From Microbacterium terregens (GTDB taxonomy: Bacteria > Pseudomonadota > Alphaproteobacteria > Sphingomonadales > Sphingomonadaceae), in contig NZ_BSEX01000001.1 in NCBI RefSeq assembly GCF_027922045.1, positions 195,968-241,328 on the forward strand: a stretch of DNA of 45,361 nt, written 5' to 3'. A program made the position numbers and the translations under genes. This document shows, one piece after another, positions 17,063-27,451 of the stretch (position 1 is its first letter; each line of letters starts with the position of its first letter). The notes beneath the pieces are model-generated. The model was not told where the DNA came from. It did no database searches and saw only the letters and a program-made list of their open reading frames with translations.

Positions 17063-18907
17063 TTACCACCCCTTGGGCTTGCCCTTGTTCTGCTGGTCGA
17101 GCCACGTCTTAAGCGGCGCGAAATAGTCGACCATCGCCTTGCCGCTCATCTCGCGGGTGCCGGTGAACGCCTGCAGCGCCTCCGGCCAGGGCTTGGAGGC
17201 ACCCATCTCCAGCATCTTGTTCAGCCGCGCGCCGACCTCCTTGTTGCCGAAGAAGGAGCAGCGGTGCAGCGGGCCCTTCCAGCCGGCCTGATCGCACGCC
17301 GCCTTGTAGAACTGGAACTGGAGGATGCGCGCCAGGAAGTAGCGGGCATACGGGGTGTTGCCCGGGATGTGGTACTTGCCGCCCGGATCGAAGCGGCTTT
17401 CGTCGCGCGCCACCGGCGGCACGATGCCCTGGTACTGGAGGCGCAGCGCGTCCCAGCCCTTCTGATACTCGCCGGTCGGGATCTGGCCGGAGAAGACGCC
17501 CCAGCGCCACTTGTCCATCAGCAAGCCGAACGGCAGGAACGCGACCTTGTCCATCGCCTGGCGGAGCAGGAGGCCGATGTCCTTCTCGGCGCCCGGCACC
17601 TGCGCGCGATCGAGCAGGTTGATGTTCACCAGATAGTCCGGCGTGATCGACAGCGCGACGAAGTCACCGATCGCCTCGTGGAAGCCGTCGTTGGCGCCGT
17701 TCATGTAGAGGAACGGCTGCCGGTTGTAGGCGCGCTGGTAGTAGTTGTGCCCAAGCTCATGGTGGATCGTGACGAAGTCGTCCGAGTTCACCTTGGTGCA
17801 CATCTTGATGCGGATGTCGTCCTTGCTGTCGATGTCCCAGGCGGAGGCGTGGCAGATCACCTCGCGATCCGCCGGCTTCACGATCTGCGAACGCTGCCAG
17901 AAGGTCTCTGGCAAGGGCGCGAAGCCGAGCGAGGAGTAGAAGCCCTCGCCCGCCTTCACCATCTTCACCGGGTCGTAGTTCTTCGCCGTCAGCAGGTCGC
18001 CGATGTCGTAGCCGAGGTCACCCGTGCCGGCGGGGGCGACCACGTCATAGATGTTGCCCCATTCCTGCGCCCACATGTTGCCGAGCAGGTCGGCACGGAT
18101 TGGCCCGGTCTTCGCCTGCACGGCGTCGCCATATTTCTCGTTGAGCTTCCAGCGGACATAGGTGTGGAGGGAGAGGTAGAGCGGCTCGACCTCCTTCCAC
18201 AGCTTGTCGGCCATCTGCGCGAACTGCTCGGGCGGCATGTCATAGCCCGAACGCCACATCGCGCCGACGTCGGAGAAGCCGAGCTCCTTCGCCCCCTCAT
18301 TGGCGATGCCCACCATCTGGGCATAATCCTTGCGCATCGGTGCGCCGACATTGTCGTGCCAGCTGACCCACATCTCCTTGAGCTCATTGGGGTCGCGGCT
18401 GCTGCCCATCGCCGCCTCGATGTCGGATCCGTTGATCGGCTGGCCACCCTTGGTGCCCCGGCCCTTGCCGTAGGAGGATGCCATGCGGGTGCTGATGTCG
18501 GACAGCTGCTGGGCCGCACCCGGACGCGTCGGGGCAGGCAGCGTGAGGCCGTTCTTGAGGATGTCGAGCTTGCGGCGGGTGTCGTAGGACAGCCCCTTCA
18601 CCCCGTCGAACTTCGCCGCCTCCAGCGCATAGCGCACGCCCATCTCGGTGCCGATCGCGCCGGACTTCGCGGCCAGCGCATCGGTGTCGTCGGTGATGTA
18701 GGTCGCGTTCACCCAGGCGATGCGCGAGGCGTCGAGCGAATAGTCAGCAGCCTCCTTCTCGGCGCGCGCGACCAGGGCGTCGGCATCGGCGGCAGTCGGC
18801 GCGGCGGTGCTGGCCGCCGGCGCGGAGGGTGCGGCTTGCGCGAACGCCGGTGCGGCAGCGGCAAGCGAGAGGGCGACGGCAAGCGTCGAGGCAGCGGTAC
18901 GGAACAT
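17063..18907 (-). CDS. Exported M2-family metallopeptidase (peptidyl-dipeptidase A / ACE-like)
   Basis: This 614-residue zinc peptidase is of the angiotensin-converting-enzyme family, which removes C-terminal dipeptides. A signal peptide starts at the ATG at 18907 (MFRTAASTLAVALSL, cleavage after AFAQ), followed by an Ala/Pro/Thr-rich linker. The catalytic HELGH is in TIHHELGHNYY, with the downstream Glu in NDGFHEAIGDF. The frame extends another 110 codons upstream, but that part would be Arg-rich and read through the hydrolase gene, so it is rejected. The product is expected in the periplasm or outer membrane. It lies 56 bases after the alpha/beta hydrolase gene and may be cotranscribed with it. 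Confidence 0.93.
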   Translation of the reverse strand: MFRTAASTLAVALSLAAAAPAFAQAAPSAPAASTAAPTAADADALVARAEKEAADYSLDASRIAWVNATYITDDTDALAAKSGAIGTEMGVRYALEAAKFDGVKGLSYDTRRKLDILKNGLTLPAPTRPGAAQQLSDISTRMASSYGKGRGTKGGQPINGSDIEAAMGSSRDPNELKEMWVSWHDNVGAPMRKDYAQMVGIANEGAKELGFSDVGAMWRSGYDMPPEQFAQMADKLWKEVEPLYLSLHTYVRWKLNEKYGDAVQAKTGPIRADLLGNMWAQEWGNIYDVVAPAGTGDLGYDIGDLLTAKNYDPVKMVKAGEGFYSSLGFAPLPETFWQRSQIVKPADREVICHASAWDIDSKDDIRIKMCTKVNSDDFVTIHHELGHNYYQRAYNRQPFLYMNGANDGFHEAIGDFVALSITPDYLVNINLLDRAQVPGAEKDIGLLLRQAMDKVAFLPFGLLMDKWRWGVFSGQIPTGEYQKGWDALRLQYQGIVPPVARDESRFDPGGKYHIPGNTPYARYFLARILQFQFYKAACDQAGWKGPLHRCSFFGNKEVGARLNKMLEMGASKPWPEALQAFTGTREMSGKAMVDYFAPLKTWLDQQNKGKPKGW

Positions 18908-18963
18908 GGAACCCCCGGGTACGGAACGAATGTGCGCAACCTGCGCGCCCGCCCCGCCCGCGG

Positions 18964-19725
18964 TCAAGCGCCCAGGAAGTCTGCGATCGCCCGGCCCAGC
19001 TCCGGCTTGGTCACCGCGCTCATGTGTCCGCCCGGCACCTCGCGCAGCGTGGCGTTCGGCAGCAGATCCGCAAGCGCGGCATGGCTGCCGTTGTCGCTGT
19101 CCTCCTCGCCCGCGACCACCAGTGTCGGCTGCCGGATTGCGGCGATTTCCTCGCGAGACGTATCCACGAAGGTGCCGAGGATGCCGAGCAGCGCGATCGG
19201 ATCGCCCTTGGTGGTCTTCAGGAAGGCTTCGGCCAGCCACTCGGGGGTGCCGCGTTCGTGCTTGCCGAGATTGGTGAGGATGTTGCGGAAGTGGTCGGCC
19301 CGGCCGCTGGTGCCGGTCAGCCCCTCCAGCCCCATGCCGGCGACTACCAGCTTGGCTGGCGCCGCACCGCGCGCGACCATCCGTACCGCGGTGCGCCCGC
19401 CCAGCGAATAGCCGGCCAGGTCATAGTCGCCGAGGCCCAGGTGCCGGACCAGCGCCTCGCCGTCCTGGGCCAGGGCGTCGGGCGGATAAGCGGCAGGATC
19501 GTGCGGCCGGGCGCTCTGCCCATGCGCGCGCAGGTCCGGCATGATGACCCGGTAGCCCTTGGCCGCAATCTTGGCGGCGTGGCCGTAGCGGATCCAGTTG
19601 GTGTAGGCGTCGCTGAAATAGCCGTGGATCAGCAGCAGCGGGCGGCCGCTGCCGCCCTCATGCCAGGCGATCTCGGTACCGTCGAAGCTTTGGAAGCGGT
19701 GCGTCTCAGTCGGGAAGTCTGCCAA
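18964..19725 (-). CDS. Alpha/beta hydrolase
   Basis: This 253-residue single-domain alpha/beta hydrolase has the oxyanion region LLLIHGYFSDA, the nucleophile elbow GYSLGGR with catalytic Ser, an acid in VVAGEEDSDNG, and catalytic His in PGGHMSAV. There is no signal peptide, so it should be cytoplasmic. It could be an esterase, lactonase or C-C hydrolase; nothing in the sequence decides. Its start overlaps the end of the GFA-family gene by 20 bases, so the two are translated from one message and may act in one detoxification step. Confidence 0.9.
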   Translation of the reverse strand: MADFPTETHRFQSFDGTEIAWHEGGSGRPLLLIHGYFSDAYTNWIRYGHAAKIAAKGYRVIMPDLRAHGQSARPHDPAAYPPDALAQDGEALVRHLGLGDYDLAGYSLGGRTAVRMVARGAAPAKLVVAGMGLEGLTGTSGRADHFRNILTNLGKHERGTPEWLAEAFLKTTKGDPIALLGILGTFVDTSREEIAAIRQPTLVVAGEEDSDNGSHAALADLLPNATLREVPGGHMSAVTKPELGRAIADFLGA

Positions 19726-20149
19726 CGATTTTCATCCACCTGTCGCGCGTGGCCGGGTTCTCGTCGGCGCGATATTCGGGCAGGCCGCGCGTGTCGAGCC
19801 ATTGCGCGTGCCAGCTCTCCACCCCGAAGTGGTGGCGCGGCTGGAAGCGGCCCGGCGCATCGAAGCTGCCGACCGTCAGGTCCAGGTTCTCGCTGTCCGG
19901 GAACTCGAACGTCAGGGGCGTGCCGCATTCCCGACAGAAGCCGCGGCTGGCGATCGGGGAAGAGGCATAGCGATCGGGCTCCTGCTCCCACACCACCTCC
20001 GCCTTGCGGACGTTCTTGAACGCGATCGAGACGCCGCCGGTCGCGCGCTGGCACATGCGGCAGTGGCAGAGATAGGCATCGTCGTCGTGGATGGTGACGC
20101 GATAGCGCACCCGCCCGCACTGGCACCCGCCGGAAACCGTCTCGCGCAT
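19706..20149 (-). CDS. GFA (glutathione-dependent formaldehyde-activating enzyme-like) zinc-binding family protein
   Basis: This 147-residue protein has the complete zinc-ligand pattern of the GFA/CENP-V fold: GGCQCGRVRY at the N-terminus, CHCRMCQ about residues 28-34, and GFCRECGTPLTF in the middle. Family members are linked to glutathione-dependent formaldehyde chemistry, but many have unknown substrates and the name should be read as a fold label. It is first in a two- or three-gene leftward unit with the hydrolase (20-base overlap) and perhaps the M2 peptidase. It diverges from the M28 peptidase gene across 117 bases that hold a long inverted repeat. Confidence 0.92.
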   Translation of the reverse strand: MRETVSGGCQCGRVRYRVTIHDDDAYLCHCRMCQRATGGVSIAFKNVRKAEVVWEQEPDRYASSPIASRGFCRECGTPLTFEFPDSENLDLTVGSFDAPGRFQPRHHFGVESWHAQWLDTRGLPEYRADENPATRDRWMKIVGRLPD

Positions 20150-20182
20150 CGCGCTTCTCCTGCACCCGTTTGCTGCACCACC

Positions 20183-20216
20183 TCGACATTGTGCGCCGCT
20201 TGGGCATCAATGTCGA
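20183..20216. promoter_or_regulatory. Inverted repeat in the GFA / M28 peptidase divergent intergenic region
   Basis: TCGACATTG (20183-20191) and CAATGTCGA (20208-20216) are exact inverted 9-mers with a 16-base spacer, lying between two divergent genes. It could be an operator for a dimer binding two half-sites, or a hairpin in the M28 leader. No regulator is suggested by the sequence. Confidence 0.35.
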
Positions 20217-20266
20217 AGGGGCATCCGTCCCCTGCCATCGTCGCTTCGCCAGGAGTCGTTCCGCCC

Positions 20267-21934
<1,668 letters not shown>

Positions 21935-21943
21935 GGCCGTGAT

Positions 21944-21968
21944 CGGGAGCGGCTGGGCGCCGCTCCCG
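21944..21968 (+). terminator. Hairpin after the M28 peptidase gene
   Basis: CGGGAGCGGC (21944-21953) pairs with GCCGCTCCCG (21959-21968), loop TGGGC. It lies ten bases past the stop without a clear U-run. Confidence 0.5.
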
Positions 21969-22081
21969 CCGGCTCGGTGGCACGTCCCATGGACGCAGCG
22001 CCAAGCCGGCGATAGGAGCCCGTCAAAACAAGCGCATCAGGAGAGGCATGTCCTGCCGAGGCCCCCTTTTCGGAGCCCTTG

Positions 22082-22708
22082 ATGACGTCTGCCCGCCGCC
22101 CTTCCCCTTCCGACGGCATTCCGCACAGCAGTGCGGAGGATCTCTATGCGATGTTCGTCGGCTGCACGCTTCTGGTGCTGGGGCTGGTGTTCCTGAAAGC
22201 GGCGGGACTGGTGACGGGCGGCATCGCCGGCATCGCGCTGCTCGTCTCCTACCTCGTGCCGCTTCCGCCGGGCGTGCTCTTCACGATCATCAACCTGCCC
22301 TTCTTCGCCTTTGCCTGGAAGGTGATGGGCGCGCGCTTCACGCTGCGCTCGATCGCGGTGAACGCGGGCATCGCGCTGTTCTCGGCGATCCGTCCCTACG
22401 CCTTCGAAGTCGGCACCGTGCACCCGTTGTTCGCGGCGCTGGTCGGCGGAACCGTGATCGGCATGGGGATCCTGTCGCTCGCGCGCCATGACGCCGCCGT
22501 GGGCGGGACCGGTGTGCTGACGCTCTGGCTGCAACGCGAACGCGGCTGGAACGCCGGGCGCACCCAGATTGCCCTCGACGTGGTGATCCTCGCGCTGGCG
22601 ATCCCGGTGGTGTCGGCCCAGCAACTCGGCTGGTCGATCCTCAGCGCCGCGGCAATCAGCGGCATCCTGATCGCCTGGCATCGGCCGGGCCGCTACACCG
22701 GCTATTGA
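22082..22708 (+). CDS. YitT family membrane protein
   Basis: This 208-residue integral membrane protein has about five or six hydrophobic segments. The YitT-family signature GLVTGGIAGIALL follows the first helix, and GGTVIGMGILSLARHDAAVGGTGVL is in the middle. The family's transported substrate is not established. The ATG at 22082 has GGAG six bases upstream; a TTG one codon earlier is in the same frame. Another ATG at 22048 with a good ribosome binding site is out of frame and was rejected. The gene converges on asd at a shared hairpin. Confidence 0.9.
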   Translation: MTSARRPSPSDGIPHSSAEDLYAMFVGCTLLVLGLVFLKAAGLVTGGIAGIALLVSYLVPLPPGVLFTIINLPFFAFAWKVMGARFTLRSIAVNAGIALFSAIRPYAFEVGTVHPLFAALVGGTVIGMGILSLARHDAAVGGTGVLTLWLQRERGWNAGRTQIALDVVILALAIPVVSAQQLGWSILSAAAISGILIAWHRPGRYTGY

Positions 22709-22719
22709 GCGACGTGGCC

Positions 22720-22740
22720 GCCCCGGCGCGGAGCCGGGGC
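22720..22740. terminator. Bidirectional hairpin between the YitT-family gene and asd
   Basis: GCCCCGGC (22720-22727) pairs with GCCGGGGC (22733-22740) around GCGGA, between two convergent stop codons. There is no long U-run on either side. Confidence 0.6.
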
Positions 22741-22750
22741 AGCCAGAGTA

Positions 22751-23779
22751 TCAGGCAGCCTTCTTGAGGTGCCGGCGGCCGAGCAGCTCGGCGATCTGCA
22801 CCGCGTTCAGCGCCGCGCCCTTGCGCAGGTTGTCGCTGACGCACCACAGCACCAGGCCGTTCTCGACGGTCGAGTCCTCACGGACGCGGCTGATGTAGGT
22901 CGCGAACTCGCCGACGCACTCGATCGGCGTGATATAGCCGCCGTCCTCGCGCTTATCGACCAGCATGACGCCGGGCGCCTCGCGCAGGATGTTCTGCGCT
23001 TCCTCGGCGGAGATCTCGTTCTCGAACTCGATGTTGATGGCCTCGGAATGGCCGACGAACACCGGCACGCGCACGCAGGTGGCGACCACCTTGACCTTGG
23101 GGTCCAGGATCTTCTTGGTCTCGACCACCATCTTCCACTCTTCCTTGGTCGAGCCGTCGTCCAGGAAGCTGTCGATGTGCGGGATCACGTTGAACGCGAT
23201 CTGCTTGGTGAACTTCTTCGCCTCGGCCGGGTCGCCGACGAAGATGTTGCGGCTCTGCTCGAACAGCTCGTCCATGCCCGCCTTGCCGGCGCCCGACACC
23301 GACTGGTAGGTCGCGACGACCACGCGCTTGATCTTGGCGGCGTCATGCAGCGGCTTCAACGCCACCACCATCTGCGCGGTCGAGCAGTTCGGGTTCGCGA
23401 TGATGTTCTTCGCGCGATAGCCGTCGATCGCCTCGGGGTTCACCTCCGGCACGATCAGCGGCACGTCCGGGTCCATGCGATACAGCGACGAATTGTCGAT
23501 CACCGTGCAGCCGGCGGCGGCGAATTTGGGTGCGTAGACCTTGGTGGCTTCGGAGCCGATCGCGAACAGCGCCATATCCCAGCCGGTGGGATCGAAATGC
23601 TCGATGTTCTGGATCTTGTACTGCTTGCCGGTCTCGCCAAAGTCGACCGTGTCGCCGACCGACCGCGACGAGGCGAGCACCGCCAGTTCGTCGATCGGAA
23701 ACTCACGCTCCGCCAGGATGTTGAGCATCTCCCGCCCGACATTCCCGGTCGCGCCTGCGACCACCACCCGATAGCCCAT
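22751..23779 (-). CDS. asd: Aspartate-semialdehyde dehydrogenase
   Basis: This 342-residue NADPH-dependent enzyme reduces aspartyl phosphate to aspartate semialdehyde, the branch point to lysine, diaminopimelate, threonine and methionine. The Rossmann motif at the N-terminus is VAGATGNVG. The catalytic Cys is in NPNCSTAQ, and the substrate-binding region includes SVSGAGKAG. The ATG at 23779 has GGAG six bases upstream; the in-frame GTG just before it is less likely. A hairpin upstream separates it from the S9 peptidase gene, and a shared hairpin follows it. Confidence 0.97.
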   Translation of the reverse strand: MGYRVVVAGATGNVGREMLNILAEREFPIDELAVLASSRSVGDTVDFGETGKQYKIQNIEHFDPTGWDMALFAIGSEATKVYAPKFAAAGCTVIDNSSLYRMDPDVPLIVPEVNPEAIDGYRAKNIIANPNCSTAQMVVALKPLHDAAKIKRVVVATYQSVSGAGKAGMDELFEQSRNIFVGDPAEAKKFTKQIAFNVIPHIDSFLDDGSTKEEWKMVVETKKILDPKVKVVATCVRVPVFVGHSEAINIEFENEISAEEAQNILREAPGVMLVDKREDGGYITPIECVGEFATYISRVREDSTVENGLVLWCVSDNLRKGAALNAVQIAELLGRRHLKKAA

Positions 23780-23801
23780 CACTCACTCCACTCGCATTGT
23801 C

Positions 23802-23834
23802 GCCGCGGCGCTAGACCTTCTCCAGCGCCGCGGC
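23802..23834 (-). terminator. Hairpin between the S9 peptidase gene and asd
   Basis: GCCGCGGCGCT (23802-23812) pairs with AGCGCCGCGGC (23824-23834) around an 11-base loop, just after the S9 peptidase stop at 23844 and 23 bases before the asd start. No U-run is seen, so it may be a weak terminator or an asd leader structure. Confidence 0.45.
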
Positions 23835-23843
23835 AACCAAGCG

Positions 23844-26129
23844 TTACTTTGCTGCCGCGTTCTGCGGCTTTGGCGCAACAACATTGCGGTCCAGGAACGA
23901 AAGGATTGTCTTCCACAGGTGCTCGCTGACCCCCGGCCCGCCGACCCGATGGGTGTTGCCGGGATAGAACATCATCTCGAACGGCGTCGCCGTCCGCTGC
24001 ATCTCGGCTGCGAACAGCGTCGAGTTGTCCAGGAACACGTTGTCGTCCGCCATGCCGTGGATCAGCAGCAGCGGATCACGAATCTTCGACGCCTCCGTCA
24101 CCACACCCGAGGAGGCATAGCTCTGCGGATCGGTGCGCGGATCGCCCAGGTACCGCTCCGTGTAGTGCGTGTCGTAAAGCGCCCAGTCGGTGACCGGCGC
24201 GCCCGCGACGGCCGCGGCATAGACCCCCGGCGTCTTCTCCAGCATCTTCAGCGACAGATAGCCGCCATAGGACCAGCCATAGGTGGCGATCTTGGCAGGA
24301 TCCACGAACGGCAGCGTCTTGAGGTAATTGGCGCCAGCCAGCTGGTCCTCGACCTCGACGGTGCCCATCGCGTGATACAGCTGGTTCTCGAACGCCGTGC
24401 CCCGGTTGTACGAGCCGCGATTGTCGATCTGGAAGAAGATCCACCCCTGGTCGACCAGATACTGCGGCAACGCGCCCTGCCAGCCACGCGTCACCTGTTG
24501 ACCGGTGCCGGGGCCGCCATAGTGCTGGAAGAACACGGGGTATTTCTTGCCGGGCTCCAGCGGCGGGGTGATCATCTCCCAATGCAGCGTCGAGCCGTCG
24601 GCCGCCTTGATGGTGCCGAACTGCGTCTGGCGATGGCTGGCGGCGAACGGATAATAGGGGTGGTCCGGCCCAATCGCGTTCTCGTTGATCCACGCGATTC
24701 GCTTGCCCGTGACGTCCGCCAGATAAACCTGCGCCGGCTGGCTCGGGCTGGAGCGCGTGATCAGGAAGCGGCTCGCCGCCCCGTCCATGGTGGCGCCGTT
24801 CCACCAGCCCTTTTCAGTGAGCCGGGTGACGTTGCCCGGCCGCTTGAGATCGAGCGCATACAGATGCTGCTCGAGCACGTCGTCCTTGTTGCCGGTGAAG
24901 AACAGCCGGCCCTTCGCCTCATCGAAGCCGACCAGCGACTGGACGACCCAAGGCCCCTTGGTCAGTTGCGTCCACTTGCCCGCCTTCCAGCGGTAGAGAT
25001 GGCCGAAACCGTCGCGCTCGGAACGCCAGATGAGGCTGCCGTCTTTCATCACGCGATAGGCGTCGGACAGGTTGATCCAGCTGCGCTCGCCGGCCGTCTC
25101 GGTGAACAGCACGGTCGACTTGCCGGTGGCGGGGTCGACCCGCAGCATGTCGAGCCGCTTCTGGTCGCGGGTCTGGCGCTGGACCAGCATCGCCGAGCCG
25201 TCCGGAAGCCAGTCGACGCGCGCGAGATAGATGTCGGGATCGCTGCCCAGGTCGACCTTCACCTTGCCTGAGCCGTCTGGCTTCATGACATAGAGGTCGA
25301 CCAACGCGTTGGGCGTGCCTGCTGCGGGGTAGCGCTGGTCATAGACACTGGTGCCGGTGGCGCCGATCGCGGCGCGGCTGAACACCTTCACCGGCGCCTC
25401 GTCGAAGCGCTCGACCGCGATGTAGCGTTCGTCGGGCGACCACCAATAGCCGGTGTTGCGGTGCATTTCCTCCTGCGCCACGAACTCGGCCTCGCCGAAG
25501 TGGACGGTGCCCGCGCCTTCGGTCGTCACCGCCTGCGCCGCACCGCCGGCGAGCGGCTGCACGAACAGATTCTGGTCGCGCACGAAGCTGACAAAGCGGC
25601 CCTTGGGGCTAACCAGCGGGTTGAGCTCGCCCGCCTGGGTCTCGGTCAGGCGGCGGACCTGGCCGTCAAGGGTTGCCAGGAACAGGTCCCCGTCCAGCGG
25701 CACCAGGATCGACTGCCCGTCAGGCGCGAAGTCATAGGCCACGATACCGCGCGAGCCCGCAATGCGCGCACGCTCGCGCTGCATCTTCTCGGCCTCGGAC
25801 AGTTCGGCGCCCGATCCCACCTTTTTGGAATCGACCAGCATCCGCCATTCGCCGGTGGTCGCATCCATCGCCCACAGGTCGAAGCGCTCCTTTTCGTCCG
25901 CACGGTTGCGCAGCACCGTCACATAGCGGCCGTCGGGCGAGATCTGCAGGTTGCGCGGCGCGGTGCCGTTGAGGTCGGGGCTGCCGAACACACGCGCGAG
26001 CGTCAGCGTCTGCTGCGCGTCCTGCGCTGCCTGCGTCGCCGCCGCCGGCTGTGGCGATCGGGCCAGATCAGCAGCCATGGCAGCGGTTCCGCTCGTCATC
26101 ATGGCAACGCCCAACACCCATCTCAACAT
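23844..26129 (-). CDS. Exported S9-family peptidase (dipeptidyl peptidase IV type)
   Basis: This 761-residue serine peptidase has a signal peptide starting at the ATG at 26129 (MLRWVLGVAMMTSGTAAMAA). A long beta-propeller domain of the DPPIV_N type with repeated SPDGRY/SPKGRF/SPDERY blades follows, then a C-terminal alpha/beta hydrolase domain. The triad is Ser in GWSYGGY, Asp in GMADDNVF and His in GNTHRV. DPP IV enzymes release X-Pro or X-Ala dipeptides from N-termini; the Glu pair that anchors the substrate N-terminus is probably EAEFVAQEEMHRNTGYWWSPD. The product should be periplasmic. The frame runs upstream to 26279, but that part would cross the rplS terminator. Confidence 0.93.
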   Translation of the reverse strand: MLRWVLGVAMMTSGTAAMAADLARSPQPAAATQAAQDAQQTLTLARVFGSPDLNGTAPRNLQISPDGRYVTVLRNRADEKERFDLWAMDATTGEWRMLVDSKKVGSGAELSEAEKMQRERARIAGSRGIVAYDFAPDGQSILVPLDGDLFLATLDGQVRRLTETQAGELNPLVSPKGRFVSFVRDQNLFVQPLAGGAAQAVTTEGAGTVHFGEAEFVAQEEMHRNTGYWWSPDERYIAVERFDEAPVKVFSRAAIGATGTSVYDQRYPAAGTPNALVDLYVMKPDGSGKVKVDLGSDPDIYLARVDWLPDGSAMLVQRQTRDQKRLDMLRVDPATGKSTVLFTETAGERSWINLSDAYRVMKDGSLIWRSERDGFGHLYRWKAGKWTQLTKGPWVVQSLVGFDEAKGRLFFTGNKDDVLEQHLYALDLKRPGNVTRLTEKGWWNGATMDGAASRFLITRSSPSQPAQVYLADVTGKRIAWINENAIGPDHPYYPFAASHRQTQFGTIKAADGSTLHWEMITPPLEPGKKYPVFFQHYGGPGTGQQVTRGWQGALPQYLVDQGWIFFQIDNRGSYNRGTAFENQLYHAMGTVEVEDQLAGANYLKTLPFVDPAKIATYGWSYGGYLSLKMLEKTPGVYAAAVAGAPVTDWALYDTHYTERYLGDPRTDPQSYASSGVVTEASKIRDPLLLIHGMADDNVFLDNSTLFAAEMQRTATPFEMMFYPGNTHRVGGPGVSEHLWKTILSFLDRNVVAPKPQNAAAK

Positions 26130-26240
26130 CCCGTCGCGTCTCCGTGGAACACGCCTGCGGACGCAGGCGCCGGCCGCGTTATCGCGGGGCGGACGCCGCG
26201 GGTAAAGCACTGGTTCGCCACCCCGAACCGCCGCGCACGC

Positions 26241-26276
26241 AAAAGGGGCGCGGAAGGCTGTCGCCCTCCACGCCCC
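26241..26276 (-). terminator. Intrinsic terminator of the trmD-rplS transcript
   Basis: In the minus-strand RNA, 26276-26264 pairs with 26257-26245 as a 13-bp stem (with G-U pairs, loop of six) followed by TTTT. It starts 28 bases past the rplS stop. Confidence 0.85.
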
Positions 26277-26303
26277 CAAAGCGGACCCGATGGGTGCCGG
26301 CCG

Positions 26304-26690
26304 TTACTCGGCGGCAGCAGCCGTCGGGCGCGGGTCGCGACGCTCGGCGATACGCGCCGACTTGCCGGTGCGGCCACGCAGGTAATAGAGCTTCGCACGA
26401 CGCACCACGCCGCGGCGAACCACTTCGACCGAGTCGATGTTCGGCGAATACAGCGGGAAGACGCGCTCGACGCCCTCACCAAAGCTGATCTTGCGGACCG
26501 TGAACGACGAGCCCATGCCCTTGTTCGAGCGCGCGATGCACACGCCCTCGTAGTTCTGGACGCGGGTGCGCTCGCCTTCGACGACCTTCACGCCGACGCG
26601 CAGCGTGTCGCCCGCGCGGAATTCCGGAATCTTCTTCGCCTCGTTGAACTTGGCGATCTGCTCGGCTTCGAGCGTCTGGATGAGGTTCAT
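26304..26690 (-). CDS. rplS: 50S ribosomal protein L19
   Basis: This 128-residue ribosomal protein lies at the 30S-50S interface. It begins [14 protein letters not shown] at 26690, with AGGAAG six bases upstream, and contains [22 protein letters not shown] and the typical [26 protein letters not shown] short Ala/Glu/Arg-rich tail follows the conserved core. It starts one base after the trmD stop, inside the conserved trmD-rplS pair, and is followed by a strong intrinsic terminator. Confidence 0.98.
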   Translation of the reverse strand: MNLIQTLEAEQIAKFNEAKKIPEFRAGDTLRVGVKVVEGERTRVQNYEGVCIARSNKGMGSSFTVRKISFGEGVERVFPLYSPNIDSVEVVRRGVVRRAKLYYLRGRTGKSARIAERRDPRPTAAAAE

Positions 26691-26691
26691 G

Positions 26692-27423
26692 TCAGTCTTC
26701 CTCGTCATGTCGCCGCGCGCCAGAGGGAGGTCGGACCCGAGCGCCCTCATGGCGCTCCCACAGATCCGGCCTCCGTAGCCGTGTATCGACCTCGGCCCTG
26801 TGCTTTCGCCAGGCCGCGATCTTCGCATGATCCCCCGATCGCAGCACTTCGGGGATCGTGCGCCCTTCCCATGTCACTGGTCGGGTATATTGCGGGTATT
26901 CGAGCAGCCCCGTTTCGAAGCTCTCGTCATCCCCGCTTGAAGCGGCGCCCATTACTCCTGGAAGCAGCCGAATGCAAGCATCGAGCAGGACCAGCGCGCC
27001 CATCTCGCCGCCCGACAGCACATAGTCGCCGATCGACACCAGCTCGATGTCGCGCGCCTCGAACAGGCGCTCGTCATAGCCTTCGAAGCGGCCGCACAGC
27101 ACGGTGACGCCCGGCCCCTGCGCCAGTTCCCGCACCCGCTGCTGGTCGAGCGGGCGTCCGCGCGGGCTCATCGCGATTACGGGGCGATCGTCGGCGACGC
27201 TGTCGAGGGCGGCGGCGAGCACGTCGGCACGCATCACCATCCCCGCCCCTCCGCCTGCCGGCGTGTCGTCGACCGAGCGGTGCTTGTCGGCGGCGAAGTC
27301 GCGGATCTGCACCGTCTCCAGCGACCAGCGGCCCTCGCGCAGCGCCCGGCCGGCAAGCGAAGTGCCGAGCGGGCCGGGAAACATTTCCGGGTAAAGCGTT
27401 AGGACGGTAGCGGTGAAAGACAT
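26692..27423 (-). CDS. trmD: tRNA (guanine-N1-)-methyltransferase
   Basis: This 243-residue SPOUT-fold enzyme makes m1G37 in tRNAs reading CNN and CGG codons, preventing +1 frameshifts. The trefoil-knot cofactor site is visible in [12 protein letters not shown] and [11 protein letters not shown]. The start ATG at 27423 gives the standard N-terminus ([12 protein letters not shown]). The longer frame to 27525 would overlap the divergent reductase gene. It is separated from rimM by three foreign-looking genes, so its promoter must lie within or just beyond the first part of the divergent reductase gene, 29 bases away. Confidence 0.97.
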   Translation of the reverse strand: MSFTATVLTLYPEMFPGPLGTSLAGRALREGRWSLETVQIRDFAADKHRSVDDTPAGGGAGMVMRADVLAAALDSVADDRPVIAMSPRGRPLDQQRVRELAQGPGVTVLCGRFEGYDERLFEARDIELVSIGDYVLSGGEMGALVLLDACIRLLPGVMGAASSGDDESFETGLLEYPQYTRPVTWEGRTIPEVLRSGDHAKIAAWRKHRAEVDTRLRRPDLWERHEGARVRPPSGARRHDEED

Positions 27424-27451
27424 GCCCGCCCCATTGACCGATGGAGACAGG

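Noticed and set aside
18908..19240. Longer start for the M2 peptidase
   Set aside because: The upstream 110 codons run antiphase through the alpha/beta hydrolase gene and would bury the clear signal peptide.
22048..22491. ATG with a strong AGGAGAGGC site upstream of the YitT-family start, opening a 147-codon frame
   Set aside because: The frame is out of phase with the YitT protein and reads Arg/Pro-rich shadow sequence through it. The real ATG at 22082 has its own GGAG.
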